A stretch of 64,000 nucleotides of DNA from Haloprofundus halophilus (GCF_003439925.1 NZ_QQRR01000001.1:186001-250000); one strand, 5' to 3'; numbered from the stretch's first letter, positions 52,966 to 62,009 are shown. Numbers and translations: made by a program. Notes: generated by a model not told the origin, from the sequence alone.

Positions 52966-54510
52966 ATGACCGTCTACGTCGTCGGACTCGACGGGGCCGA
53001 CTGGTCGTTGCTCCGCGACGGTATCGACGCGGGTGACCTCCCGGGATTCGCCCGTATCGCCGACGAGGGCGTCTCCGGGAACTTAGAGAGTACGCTCCCG
53101 CCGATCACTTTCCCCGCCTGGAAGTGCTACTCGACCGGCAAGACGCCCGGCAAGCTCGGCGTCTACGAGTGGTTCGGCTTCGACCGCGAGTCGCAGTCGA
53201 TAACGACGAACGACTCCTCGAACTTCCGCTCGCGGGAGTACTGGGACGTGTTGGCCGACGAGGGATTCACCCCCGCCGTCGTCAACATGCCGACGACGCA
53301 CCCGCCGAACACCGACGACGGCGTGCTGACCGTCGCCGGCAGTCCCGCCTCCGAGCGCGGCGAGTTCACGAAACCGGCATCGTTGAAAACCGAACTCCTC
53401 GACGCGGTGCCGGACTACCGGACGAAACCCGACCTCGTCCTCGACGAGGCGTCGCCCGAGGAACTCGTCTCGGAGGCGAAGACGCTCGCCGACCAGCGCT
53501 TCGACGCCGCCGAGTGGTTCGCCGACGAGAAAGCGTGCGACCTCGTCCACCTCACCGTCTTCGTCACCGACACGGTCCAGCACCGGCTCTGGGACCGGCC
53601 CGAGATGATTCGGGAACTGTACGAACGCATCGATCGCCGCATCGCGGCGCTGCTCGACCGCGAGGACGCCGAGGCGGTGTTTCTGATGAGCGACCACGGG
53701 TTCACCGAGATAGACGAGACGTTTCTCGTCAACCAGTGGCTCGTAGAGCGCGGCGACCTCGCCGTCGACGACGCGGGCGGCCGCGACGCGCTCGCCTCCG
53801 TCGGCATCACACGCGAGCGACTCAAGCGCCTCGTCGACCGCCTCGGCCTCGTCAACCTCGCGCAGGGGTTGATTCCCGAATCCTTGCAGCGCTTCTTCCC
53901 CAGCGAGAGCGGTCGCGTCGCCATCCAGGACGCGCCCATCGACTGGTCGGAGACGAGAGCCATCTCGCTCGGCCGCGGCCCCATCTACCTGAACGACGCC
54001 GCCTTCGAGAGCGACGCGGCGAAACAGACCTACCGGGCGTCGCTGTCGGAGGCGCTCTCGTCGCTGGAGACGCCCGACGGCGACCCCGTTGTATCGGCGG
54101 TTCACGAACCCGACGACGTCTACACGGGCGAGCTGCACCGCGCGCCGGACCTCGTCGTCGAGTACGCGACGGGCGTCGACGCGCCCGAGGCCGTCGGCGG
54201 TCGCGTCTTCGGCGAGCGGACCGAGTGGTTGGCGACGCACCGCAGGCAGGGCGTCTTCGGTGCGTGGGGCGACGGGTTCAGCTCCGGCCGGTTCGACTGC
54301 ACGCTGTACGACCTCGCACCGACCATCCTCCACTGGTTCGGCGCGCCGGTCCCCCGAGACATCGACGGCGACGTCCTGCGGGCGATTCTCATCGGCGAAC
54401 CCCAGCAGCGCAGCGTCGAGGAGGGGCCGGCGACGGCGACGTCCGGCGGCGGCGACACGGCGGGCGACGAAGTGCAGGAGACGCTACGCGATTTGGGATA
54501 TCTGGACTGA
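52966..54510 (+). CDS. Alkaline-phosphatase-superfamily phosphodiesterase-like protein 3
   Basis: Protein of 514 residues paralogous to those at 46991 and 48605. Asp9 (VVGLDGADWS), nucleophile Thr48 (PPITFPAWKCYSTGKTPGK), FLMSDHGFTEIDE and THRRQGVFGAWG complete the metal site. A long cap lies between about 85 and 215. A Thr/Gly/Asp-rich linker precedes the tail RDLGYLD. It lies 24 bases downstream of the GT4 gene and 71 bases upstream of a sulfatase-like gene, all on the plus strand. No signal peptide. Confidence 0.85.
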   Translation: MTVYVVGLDGADWSLLRDGIDAGDLPGFARIADEGVSGNLESTLPPITFPAWKCYSTGKTPGKLGVYEWFGFDRESQSITTNDSSNFRSREYWDVLADEGFTPAVVNMPTTHPPNTDDGVLTVAGSPASERGEFTKPASLKTELLDAVPDYRTKPDLVLDEASPEELVSEAKTLADQRFDAAEWFADEKACDLVHLTVFVTDTVQHRLWDRPEMIRELYERIDRRIAALLDREDAEAVFLMSDHGFTEIDETFLVNQWLVERGDLAVDDAGGRDALASVGITRERLKRLVDRLGLVNLAQGLIPESLQRFFPSESGRVAIQDAPIDWSETRAISLGRGPIYLNDAAFESDAAKQTYRASLSEALSSLETPDGDPVVSAVHEPDDVYTGELHRAPDLVVEYATGVDAPEAVGGRVFGERTEWLATHRRQGVFGAWGDGFSSGRFDCTLYDLAPTILHWFGAPVPRDIDGDVLRAILIGEPQQRSVEEGPATATSGGGDTAGDEVQETLRDLGYLD

Positions 54511-54581
54511 GTTCGCGGGCGCACGACTACGATTCCTCGGAAACTCACAAAATACAAACGAGACGCCGACGACTCTCGGGT

Positions 54582-55940
54582 ATGTCCGACCGCCCGAACA
54601 CCCTCCTCGTCTCGTGGGACAGCGTCCGCGCCGACCACCTCTCGACGCACGGTTACGAGCGCGAGACCGCCCCGTATCTGACGAGCGTCGCCGCCGACGG
54701 CCTCGTCTTCGAGGACGCGCAGGTACCGGGCGTCGGTACCATCACGAGTTTCACCGGCGCGTTCACGGGCGCGCACGCCGACGCGACCCAACAGTCCATC
54801 GAACCCGCGGACTGGAAGGCGGCCAACGCCGACCGCCGCCTGCTCTCGGAGGCGCTCTCCGAGGCCGGCTACCACACCGGTGCGGTCCACTCGAACGCGC
54901 TCATGAGCCGCTTTTACGGCTGGGACCGCGGGTGGGACGTGTACAAGGACAACGTCGTCACCGAGTCCGACGGCGACTCCGACTCGGCGAAGTGGTGGAA
55001 TCGAGTAAAGAAAGAGCGACTGCTGCCGACGCTGCGCCGCCTCGGCGTCGCCGGCGCGGTCATCCACGGCCGCAACATCGCGCTGAAGACGCCGTCGTAC
55101 GTCGAGTGGGAGCGGATGTGGGACGACGTGGAGCAGTTCGTCCGCGAAGCGCCCGAACCGTGGTTTCTCTGGGTCTTACTCGTCGACACGCACCACCCGT
55201 GGTGTGCGCCGCCGGAGTACCGCGAGTGGGAGCAACCGGGGTTCCGCGGCGCACACGCGTGGAACTACGTCATGCGACGGTACCCCGAGCGGACCGGCGA
55301 CCGTCGTCCGGCCATCGTCAACGCCTACGACAACGAGATTCGCCACGCCGACGCGTTCCTCCGGAAGTTGGACGGCCTCCTCGAAGAAACGGACAACGAC
55401 GACGCGGCGCTGGTCGTCCACAGCGACCACGGCGACGAACTCGGCGAGCACGGCGAGTACGGCCACTCCTCCCAGCGGATGTACGACACGCTCACCCGCG
55501 TCCCGCTGGTGATGCGAAACGTCGGCGAGACGGGGAGAATCGAGGGTCCGCACACGCTGCTCGACCTCGGGAGCACCATCCTCGACATCGCCGGGAGCGA
55601 CGAACGCCTCGCCGACCGACCGTCGTTGCTCGGCGACGAGCGAGAACGGAGAGGGTCCGTGGTCGTCGAGAATCTCGCGGGCGAGGGCGACGCCCGCGCG
55701 GCCGCCGTCGGCGAGGAGTGGAAAGTGCTTCACCACCCCGACACCGGCTGGCACGCCTTCTTCCGACCCAACGACCCGCTGGAGCGCGAGGACCGCTGGG
55801 GCGACCACCCCGAGGAACTCGAAGCGGTGCTCCGCGCGCACCTCGCCGACAGAGAAGGCGTCACCGTCACCGGAGAGAAGGATGACGGCAGCATGAGTGA
55901 CGTGCAGGAGCGGCTGACGAACCTCGGCTACATCGACTGA
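54582..55940 (+). CDS. Sulfatase-like AP-superfamily protein 2
   Basis: Sulfatase-fold protein of 452 residues. LLVSWDSVRADHLSTHGY supplies Asp13. The catalytic position is Thr53 in VPGVGTITSFTGAFTG; no Cys/Ser-x-Pro-x-Arg signature is present, so formylglycine formation is not expected. HSDHGDELGEHGEYGHS is the second metal block. WVLLVDTHHPWCAPPEY matches the conserved mid strand. The start MSDRPNTLLV at 54582 gives the usual sulfatase N-terminus. It ends TNLGYID. Convergent with the AP-like gene at 55956. Confidence 0.86.
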   Translation: MSDRPNTLLVSWDSVRADHLSTHGYERETAPYLTSVAADGLVFEDAQVPGVGTITSFTGAFTGAHADATQQSIEPADWKAANADRRLLSEALSEAGYHTGAVHSNALMSRFYGWDRGWDVYKDNVVTESDGDSDSAKWWNRVKKERLLPTLRRLGVAGAVIHGRNIALKTPSYVEWERMWDDVEQFVREAPEPWFLWVLLVDTHHPWCAPPEYREWEQPGFRGAHAWNYVMRRYPERTGDRRPAIVNAYDNEIRHADAFLRKLDGLLEETDNDDAALVVHSDHGDELGEHGEYGHSSQRMYDTLTRVPLVMRNVGETGRIEGPHTLLDLGSTILDIAGSDERLADRPSLLGDERERRGSVVVENLAGEGDARAAAVGEEWKVLHHPDTGWHAFFRPNDPLEREDRWGDHPEELEAVLRAHLADREGVTVTGEKDDGSMSDVQERLTNLGYID

Positions 55941-55955
55941 AAACGTCTTAGACAC

Positions 55956-56873
55956 TCAGAGATAGCCGAGCGCGCCCAGTTTCTCCTCGATAGCGCCGCG
56001 CTCGACGTTTCGCTCCGTTTCGGGTTCGTGCGTCCCCTCGTCCTCGGCGGTCGTCTCGTACCACGGCACCCGCCGAACCGACGGAATGGGCACTTTCGGG
56101 TGGCCGTAGACGCCCCACTCGCCCTTCGCGTTGCCGTGGTCGGCGCTGATGACGACCCGCTCGGCGTCGAGATTTTCGAGCAGGAGGGAAACGTCGTCGA
56201 GCACGTACCGGAGGTTCTCCCGGTAACTCTCCCACACCCGCCCCTCGGTGAGTTCGCCGCGTTGCAGCCGGTCCCACGGCGAGTCCCACCCGGCACCCTC
56301 GCCGAGCGTCTCGCTGTTCATCCCGCCGCCGAGGGGGTCCGGCACCGACGGGAAGTGCGGTTGCATGTAGTGGACGACGAGGCGGTCGGCGTCCGTCTCT
56401 CTTCCTGCTGCGATGGCGCGGTCGGTGATGGGTCGCGCCGGAATCGTCCCGGCGTCATCGTCCCACGCGTAGCGCCACACGTCGTCAAGGCGCAAAAGGT
56501 CGCCTTCGGAGAGCACGCGGTGGCTGAACGGATTGCCGGTGACGTACGCCGTCCGGCGCATCTCCTCTCCTCGCCCCTGGGTGAACGTCCGCTCCATCCA
56601 GTCGATAGAGGAACTGCCGACCGACACGAGTTCACTGGGACGATTCAGGAACGGATACTCGTCGGCGACTTCGCGCATCAGGTCGACACGACAGGCGTCG
56701 AGGAGAATTAGCGCGTCCCACTCGCGGTCGTACACGTTCGTTCCCTCGGGGTAGAACTCGTTGACGCGGCGTAAGCCTCCGAGATACAGTTCGTAGCCGC
56801 TCTCGCGGAGGCCTGCGACGCCGTCGTCTCGGACTCTTTCTCTCGTGTCGGAGAGCCAGTCGCCAAGCGTCAT
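55956..56873 (-). CDS. Short divergent AP-superfamily protein
   Basis: Protein of 305 residues, shorter than its relatives. It begins with an amphipathic N-terminal stretch (MTLGDWLSDTRERVRDDG) and then shows LILLDACRVDLMREVADEYPF (Asp59), a Ser-rich candidate nucleophile loop VSVGSSSIDWM (Ser87-89), HYMQPHFPS, and VISADHGNAKGEWGVYGHP. It ends GALGYL with the shared tail truncated by one residue. Its ATG overlaps the stop of the upstream sulfatase-like gene by 4 bases (ATGA). It may form a heteromer with that partner. Function unknown. Confidence 0.8.
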   Translation of the reverse strand: MTLGDWLSDTRERVRDDGVAGLRESGYELYLGGLRRVNEFYPEGTNVYDREWDALILLDACRVDLMREVADEYPFLNRPSELVSVGSSSIDWMERTFTQGRGEEMRRTAYVTGNPFSHRVLSEGDLLRLDDVWRYAWDDDAGTIPARPITDRAIAAGRETDADRLVVHYMQPHFPSVPDPLGGGMNSETLGEGAGWDSPWDRLQRGELTEGRVWESYRENLRYVLDDVSLLLENLDAERVVISADHGNAKGEWGVYGHPKVPIPSVRRVPWYETTAEDEGTHEPETERNVERGAIEEKLGALGYL

Positions 56874-58264
56874 TCCATGTACCCCAAATCCCGCAGGTGT
56901 TTCTCGACCATCTCGTCGTCCTCGTCGACGGCGACGTCGCCGCCGCGGAGGCGCCGCATCTGTTCTCGGTGCTCGTCTAACGCCTCGCTCAGCGCCTCGT
57001 ACTCTGCCGGGTTCGACTCCCGGCGGTCGTCCTCCGGACGCTCCTCGGGCGTCTCCCGAATCTGGAAGAAGAACTCGCCGTCGTCGGCGTGGCGGAGCAG
57101 TTTCCAGCCGTCGGCACGCCGGGCGTAACAGCGCCCGTAGTCGACCTGCCGACCCACGTCGCCGAAAGCGTACTCGCGGGCGTCGACCTCGCCGCGGGCG
57201 AGTTCGAGCGCCGACTCGCCCTGCCACGCCGACGGGGCGTCGACGCCGACCGCCTCGGCGAGCGTCGGCGCGGTGTCGAGCAGCCGAATCTGCCCGTCGA
57301 CGGTCTGTTTTCCTGTTTCGTCGCCGCCGACTCCGTCGAGGACGAACGGCACGCGGACGACGCCCTCCCAGAACTCCGGCGGGTGACCGGCGTGGTCGTG
57401 TTCGCCGACGAGTTCGCCGTGGTCGGCGGTGAGACAGACCGCGGTCTCCTCGCGGACTCCTCGCTCCTCCAGCGCGCCGACGAGTGCCTCGAACTGGTCG
57501 TCGGTGTAGGCGCATTCGGCGTCGTAGAGGCGGCGAATCGTCTCCCACTCGGCGTCGGTCATCTCCTCGGGGTGGTGGGTCCCCTTCCGCGAGAGCCGGC
57601 GACAGTCGGCGACGCTGCGGGGGGAGTCGAGGAACCGCCGCTGGTACTCCCCGGGGGCCTCGTAGGGGTGGTGGACGTCCATGTAGTGCAGCCACGCGAA
57701 CCACGGTTGCTCCTCGGGCACGGTGTCGACCCAGTCGAGGAACCGCCGGTTCAGTGACTCGGCGCGCTCGTACTCGCTGGCGTCGCCGCTCGACGCGGTT
57801 GCCATCGCGGCGTCGACGCGGTTGTAGACGCGCTCGATGCTGCGAAAGAGCGGACCGTCTTTGTCGAGGTTCGACTGGACGAACTGCTTGAGCTTTCCCG
57901 CCTCCGCCGACCCGCTGGCGTCGTGCATCAGATCGAAGCCGCGGTCGTAGTGGTAACTGCCGCTGGCGAAGTGGTTGTCCGTGAAGCCCGCCGTCGCGTA
58001 ACCGTTTTTTCGGAACTGCTCGGCGAGCGTGACGACGCTCTCGGCTCGGTCGTTTCCCCCCGCTTCGGGGATTCCCAGCCCTTCGATGCTGGCGAAGTGT
58101 CGACTGGCGTGAATCGCCGGGAACGACGCGGGCGTCGACGGCCCGTTGGCGACGCAGTCGGTGAACTCCAGCGCGCCGTCTGCGAACGACCGGGCGAAGG
58201 GCATCACCCGGTCGTTCACCCGGTCGGCCCGCAGCGAGTCGACGGTGACGAGGAGGACGTTCAT
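56870..58264 (-). CDS. Sulfatase-like AP-superfamily protein 3
   Basis: Sulfatase-fold protein of 464 residues. VTVDSLRADRV gives Asp9. The nucleophile loop reads GPSTPASFPAIHAS; Ser43 aligns with the formylglycine residue, but the Arg of C/S-x-P-x-R is Ser, so classical sulfatase maturation is doubtful. LTADHGELVGEHDHAGH is the second metal block. DVHHPYEAPGEY is the mid-domain strand. It ends RDLGYME. It overlaps the downstream AP-like gene by 4 bases and the upstream GT4 gene by 4 bases, a tightly coupled trio. Confidence 0.86.
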   Translation of the reverse strand: MNVLLVTVDSLRADRVNDRVMPFARSFADGALEFTDCVANGPSTPASFPAIHASRHFASIEGLGIPEAGGNDRAESVVTLAEQFRKNGYATAGFTDNHFASGSYHYDRGFDLMHDASGSAEAGKLKQFVQSNLDKDGPLFRSIERVYNRVDAAMATASSGDASEYERAESLNRRFLDWVDTVPEEQPWFAWLHYMDVHHPYEAPGEYQRRFLDSPRSVADCRRLSRKGTHHPEEMTDAEWETIRRLYDAECAYTDDQFEALVGALEERGVREETAVCLTADHGELVGEHDHAGHPPEFWEGVVRVPFVLDGVGGDETGKQTVDGQIRLLDTAPTLAEAVGVDAPSAWQGESALELARGEVDAREYAFGDVGRQVDYGRCYARRADGWKLLRHADDGEFFFQIRETPEERPEDDRRESNPAEYEALSEALDEHREQMRRLRGGDVAVDEDDEMVEKHLRDLGYME

Positions 58265-59343
58265 GGCCGACCCTCCGCGTCGGAGGACAAAAGCGCACGG
58301 TACTTCGATTCGAGCGCGTCGACCACCTCGACCCACGTCGGCAGCGGCGTCGCAGGGGCGTCGAGTTCGACCACCCGCCGGACGGCGTCGGCCACCGTCT
58401 CGGGGTCGACGCGCGAGATTCCCAGACAGTCGGACCGCCCGGCCCAGTCGACCAGCGCGCCCGCCTCCCTGACGAGCGCGGGCGTTCCGGCGGCGAGCGA
58501 CTCGGCGACGGTCATCCCGTACGCCTCGTGCGTCGACAGCGCGAGATGCGCCGCCGCGCCCGCGTAGAGGTTCGGCAGGTCGTCGTCGTCGACGTAGCCC
58601 AGAAATTCGACGCGGTCGGCGACGCCGACGTCGCGCGCGAGCGTCTCCAGCTCCGGACGATACGGCCCGCTCCCGGCGACGAGCAGGTCGTACTCGGGGA
58701 GCGCGGCGAGCGCCCGAATCGCGTGCTGGACGCCCTTGTACTCGACGAGTCGGCCGACCGCGAGCAGGTACGGCCGTGGGCGCTCGCGGGCGAGCGGCGT
58801 CGCGTTCTCGAATCTGTCCACGTCGAGGCCGTTCGGAATCACCGCCGCGTCGACACCGAAATCCGCTTTCAATCGCTCCCTCTCCCACTCGCTGACCGCG
58901 ACGACGGCGTCGGCGCGGCGGAGCGCTTCTCTCCCAACCGGCCGGTAGAGTCCGAGCAGTCGGTCGCGGAGGCCGTCCGCGCTGGAACCGTGGTAGTGCG
59001 GCGTGGCGACGAACGGCCGCGACTTAGCGCCGAGTGCAGCCAGCGCGAGCGGAAACGAGTGGTAGTTGTGCGCGTGAACGAGGTCGGCGTCCGCGGCCGC
59101 GTCGGCGACGACCCGCGCCACGCCCGGCGCGAAGTGGAACGCGCCGCCGGGAGCGACGCCCCGGCACCGCCGGATTCTCACGCCGTTTCGACGCTCGCGT
59201 CGCGATACGTCTGACCCGGCGTCGGCGGTGACGACGGTGACTCGGTGGCCGCGTGCGACGAGTTCCTCGCTGACCCGCTGGACGTGCGTCTCGACGCCGC
59301 CCGCGCGGGGCGGATAACGGTGGGTGACTTGAAGAATCTTCAT
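58261..59343 (-). CDS. Glycosyltransferase family 4
   Basis: GT-B glycosyltransferase of 360 residues. It begins MKILQVTHRYPPRAGGVETH, the classic GT4 N-terminal acceptor loop. HAHNYHSFPLALAALG, VIPNGLDVDRFEN, LLAVGRLVEYKGVQHAI and STHEAYGMTVAESLAAGTP (E-x7-E donor motif) follow. The product likely elongates a lipid-linked glycan. The 3' end overlaps the sulfatase-like gene by 4 bases. It lies 14 bases downstream of the GT2 gene. Confidence 0.93.
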   Translation of the reverse strand: MKILQVTHRYPPRAGGVETHVQRVSEELVARGHRVTVVTADAGSDVSRRERRNGVRIRRCRGVAPGGAFHFAPGVARVVADAAADADLVHAHNYHSFPLALAALGAKSRPFVATPHYHGSSADGLRDRLLGLYRPVGREALRRADAVVAVSEWERERLKADFGVDAAVIPNGLDVDRFENATPLARERPRPYLLAVGRLVEYKGVQHAIRALAALPEYDLLVAGSGPYRPELETLARDVGVADRVEFLGYVDDDDLPNLYAGAAAHLALSTHEAYGMTVAESLAAGTPALVREAGALVDWAGRSDCLGISRVDPETVADAVRRVVELDAPATPLPTWVEVVDALESKYRALLSSDAEGRP

Positions 59344-59357
59344 CGGAGTGCGGGGCG

Positions 59358-60500
59358 CTACTCGTACTGCTCGCGCAGTTCGGCGTCGACCTCCCAGATG
59401 GGGCCGCCCTCGCCCTGGAGGAGTCGGACGCTCGCCCACCACAGCGATATCTGCGTGTCGAACAGGGCGTACGCGGGCTGTGCGGGTCCGAGCCGTTCCG
59501 TCGACCCGAGCGCGACGACCGACAGGAGGAGCACCGGAACCGCGAGCGCGAGCGGGCCGCCGAACGCCGCCAGCGCGAGCGTGAACGCGACGATGCCCGC
59601 GGCGATGGCCCACGGCGACAGCACCATGAAACACCAGTTGAACGGGAGGACGACCCAGCCGTACAGCCCGTGGCGAAACAGCGCGTCGCGGTTGCGAGAG
59701 AGCAGGCGAACCAAGCCCATCGCGCGGCGGTCCTTCTGCTTTCGTCGCTTGCGGAACGCCGAGTGCGACGCCTCCATATACTGGATGGCCGGGTCGAAGA
59801 CGACGCGGCCGCCGTTCTTCCGAATCTTCATCGCCAGTTCGGTGTCGTCGGCGATGGAGTCCTCGTCGATGGGGACGATGGCGTCGCGCTCGAACGCCGA
59901 GAACGGCCCGTGGAAGATGAGCGTCGAGTCGAGGTGCGACTCGAGCGTCTGAATCCGCGCCTGAACGTCGCGGTACCCCTCCTCGACTTCGCTGCCGCCG
60001 AGCACGTCGACGTTGCGGCCGGTGACGCCCTGCACCGCGGGGTCGGCGAGGTTCGCCACCGCCTCGCGGAGCGCGTCGGGCGCGATTTTGGAGTCGCAGT
60101 CGGTCTTGACGACGACCTCGTTCGAGGCCGCCGCGTACGCCTCGTTGAGCGCGATGGCGAGTCCGCGTCGTTCGTCCTCGCGCAGGAGCGTCAGCGTCGG
60201 CGCGTCGCGCTCGGCGAAGAACGCCTCGACCAGGTCGGGGGTCGCGTCGTCGCTGGAGTCGACGACGACCACTTCGACTTTCTCCATCGGGTAGTCGAGC
60301 GCGAGGATGTCTTCGAGCTTGTTCTCGACGATGCGCTCCTCGTTGTACGTCGGGAGCACGACGCTGACTGTCGGCTCTTGCGGGCGTTTCTCGGCGGGTG
60401 AGCCCTCGGGTCGCACCAACCCTAAAAGCAACAGGAACAGCGCGTACGGCAGGCCGGCCAGGAAGAACAGCAGTCCGGCGAGCCGGGCGAGACGCTTCAT
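59358..60500 (-). CDS. Membrane-anchored glycosyltransferase family 2
   Basis: GT-A glycosyltransferase of 380 residues with one N-terminal helix (LARLAGLLFFLAGLPYALFL) and two C-terminal helices (about 300-345). SVVLPTYNEERIVENKL, VVVVDSSDDATPD, TDCDSKIAPDALREA (metal-binding D-x-D) and DDTELAMKIRKNGGRV with a following R/K-rich block resemble processive GT2 enzymes such as hyaluronan or cellulose synthase-like proteins. It could make a polymer or add one sugar. First gene of the GT2-GT4-sulfatase-AP operon, divergent from aglJ. Confidence 0.9.
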   Translation of the reverse strand: MKRLARLAGLLFFLAGLPYALFLLLLGLVRPEGSPAEKRPQEPTVSVVLPTYNEERIVENKLEDILALDYPMEKVEVVVVDSSDDATPDLVEAFFAERDAPTLTLLREDERRGLAIALNEAYAAASNEVVVKTDCDSKIAPDALREAVANLADPAVQGVTGRNVDVLGGSEVEEGYRDVQARIQTLESHLDSTLIFHGPFSAFERDAIVPIDEDSIADDTELAMKIRKNGGRVVFDPAIQYMEASHSAFRKRRKQKDRRAMGLVRLLSRNRDALFRHGLYGWVVLPFNWCFMVLSPWAIAAGIVAFTLALAAFGGPLALAVPVLLLSVVALGSTERLGPAQPAYALFDTQISLWWASVRLLQGEGGPIWEVDAELREQYE

Positions 60501-60573
60501 GTCTGCCGGTATCCGGCCGGGTGACAAAAACCCCCGCGATGTGGGCTTTCGACCCCTTCTCAGAGCAGGAGGA

Positions 60574-60582
60574 AGCGTTTTT
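60574..60582 (+). promoter_or_regulatory. TATA element of aglJ
   Basis: GTTTTTATG about 27-35 bases before the aglJ ATG at 60609, giving a leader of a few bases. Confidence 0.55.
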
Positions 60583-60608
60583 ATGCGACCCTCACACAGG
60601 TCACGCCA

Positions 60609-61565
60609 ATGGACCGCGCCGACGTCTGTGTGCTCCTCCCCACGTACGACGAGGCCGAGACTATCGGCGAAGTCGTCGACGGCTACCGCGAGCAGGGCTT
60701 CTCCGACGTCCTCGTCATCGACGGCCGCTCCACGGACGGCACGCGCGACATCGCCCGACAGCACGGCGCACGCGTCGAGACCCAGTCCGGGACCGGGAAG
60801 GGACAGGCCATCCGCGAGGCGATGGAGTACATCGACGCGCCGTACGTGCTGATGGCCGACGGCGACGGAACGAACCCGCCGAACGACGCCGCGGCGATGC
60901 TCGAACCGCTCGACGACGGCTACGAACACGTCGTCGGCAACCGCTTCGCCGACATGCGTCCCGGAGCGATGACGGGGCTGAACAAACTCGGCAACCGCAT
61001 CGTCAACCGGGCGTTCGCGTACATCCACGGCGAGAACTTCGCGGACATCCTCAGCGGCTACCGCGCGTTCACCCGCGAGTCGTTCGAGCGACTCGACCTC
61101 ACCTCCGACGGGTTCGGTATCGAGACCGAGATGTCCGTCGAGTGCGCGAAGCGGAACGTTCCGACGGCCGTCGTCCCGGTCACCTACCACCCCCGTCCGG
61201 ACGGGTCGGACACGAACCTCCGCCCGTTCCGCGACGGCAGCATCATCTTCCTCGAACTGTACCGCCGCGCGAAGACGAACAACCCGCTGTTCTACTTCGG
61301 CAGCGTCGGGGTTCTCTCGACGTTGACGGGACTGCTGTTGACGCTCTACGTCGCCTACGAGTGGTTCGTCCCGCCCCGCGTCTCGCACGAGGTCATCGCC
61401 GTCAGCGCGGCCGCGGGTATCCTCTTCGGCGTCCAACTGCTCATCTTCGGCGTGCTGGCGGACATGATTCTCACGTTCCACCGCGAGCAGCTCCGAAAAA
61501 TCGAGGAACTCGACGAGCGAACGGACGCCTCGGCTCCGAAACGGAAACCGAGACAGAAGCGATAA
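60609..61565 (+). CDS. aglJ: AglJ-like dolichyl-phosphate glycosyltransferase
   Basis: GT2 enzyme of 318 residues. In Haloferax volcanii AglJ adds the first hexose of the N-linked glycan to dolichol phosphate. VCVLLPTYDEAETIGEVVDGY, VIDGRSTDGTRDIA, VLMADGDGTNPPND (D-x-D) and LSGYRAFTRESFERLDL are the DPM1/AglJ-type blocks. Two C-terminal membrane helices (about 229-250 and 257-284) follow, with a basic tail. Assignment as AglJ rests on the two helices, the block pattern and closeness to aglB; a dolichyl-phosphate mannosyltransferase is the alternative. Confidence 0.85.
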   Translation: MDRADVCVLLPTYDEAETIGEVVDGYREQGFSDVLVIDGRSTDGTRDIARQHGARVETQSGTGKGQAIREAMEYIDAPYVLMADGDGTNPPNDAAAMLEPLDDGYEHVVGNRFADMRPGAMTGLNKLGNRIVNRAFAYIHGENFADILSGYRAFTRESFERLDLTSDGFGIETEMSVECAKRNVPTAVVPVTYHPRPDGSDTNLRPFRDGSIIFLELYRRAKTNNPLFYFGSVGVLSTLTGLLLTLYVAYEWFVPPRVSHEVIAVSAAAGILFGVQLLIFGVLADMILTFHREQLRKIEELDERTDASAPKRKPRQKR

Positions 61566-61603
61566 CGCCGCCGCGAAGGTCGGCCGAGCGGTGCGCGACC
61601 GAT

Positions 61604-61930
61604 TCAGAACGGAATCAGCGCGCGGAGGCGACCGAAGACGCTCTTTCCGACGGCCGCGCGCTCCTCTTCGAACACCGGGTGGAGTTTGTCGAGCAACTCG
61701 GTCTTGTTCTCGAACCGGTCTTGGTGGACTCGGTCCAGCGCCTCCGAGAGGCGCAGCGTGTTCCCCGACGCGTCGCAGGGAATCTCGGTTTCGTCGATCG
61801 CCGCGACGAGTTCGTCGCTCGTCGCGGGGAACTGTACCCCGGCGTCCGACAGTCGCGCGTCGAGAGCGGCGATGCCGAACTCGATCTGGTCGGGTTCGGA
61901 GCTATCGCGCTGTGGGGGCCGCGCTGCCAT
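61604..61930 (-). CDS. DUF5789-like small haloarchaeal protein
   Basis: Soluble protein of 108 residues starting MAARPPQRDSSEPDQIEFG. The pattern IAALDARLSDAGVQFPATSDELVAAI, followed by a short beta segment and a Leu-rich helix, matches the DUF5789 family common in haloarchaea, function unknown. A basic C-terminal segment SVFGRLRALIPF closes it. The gene is divergent from the RHH gene across 79 bases, and convergent with aglJ. Confidence 0.78.
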   Translation of the reverse strand: MAARPPQRDSSEPDQIEFGIAALDARLSDAGVQFPATSDELVAAIDETEIPCDASGNTLRLSEALDRVHQDRFENKTELLDKLHPVFEEERAAVGKSVFGRLRALIPF

Positions 61931-61976
61931 GGCGCGCTGTTGGGACTCGAAGGACAAAACCCCAACGGCAGCCAGC

Positions 61977-61983
61977 GTCTTTA
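61977..61983 (+). promoter_or_regulatory. TATA element of the RHH gene
   Basis: GTCTTTATCCG about 27-33 bases before the ATG at 62010. Confidence 0.5.
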
Positions 61984-62009
61984 TCCGACCCCCGTCCCTG
62001 AAGGCGTGT

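Noticed and set aside
53124-55940. A 938-residue plus-strand fusion ahead of the sulfatase-like protein
   Set aside because: The first part is the wrong frame of the phosphodiesterase-like gene at 52966-54510. The real start is ATG 54582 with the conserved LLVSWDSVRAD N-terminus.
46991-58264. Horizontally acquired genomic island
   Set aside because: I see no integrase, transposase, tRNA attachment site or clear drop in GC or codon style across the locus; dense AP-superfamily content alone is not evidence of transfer.
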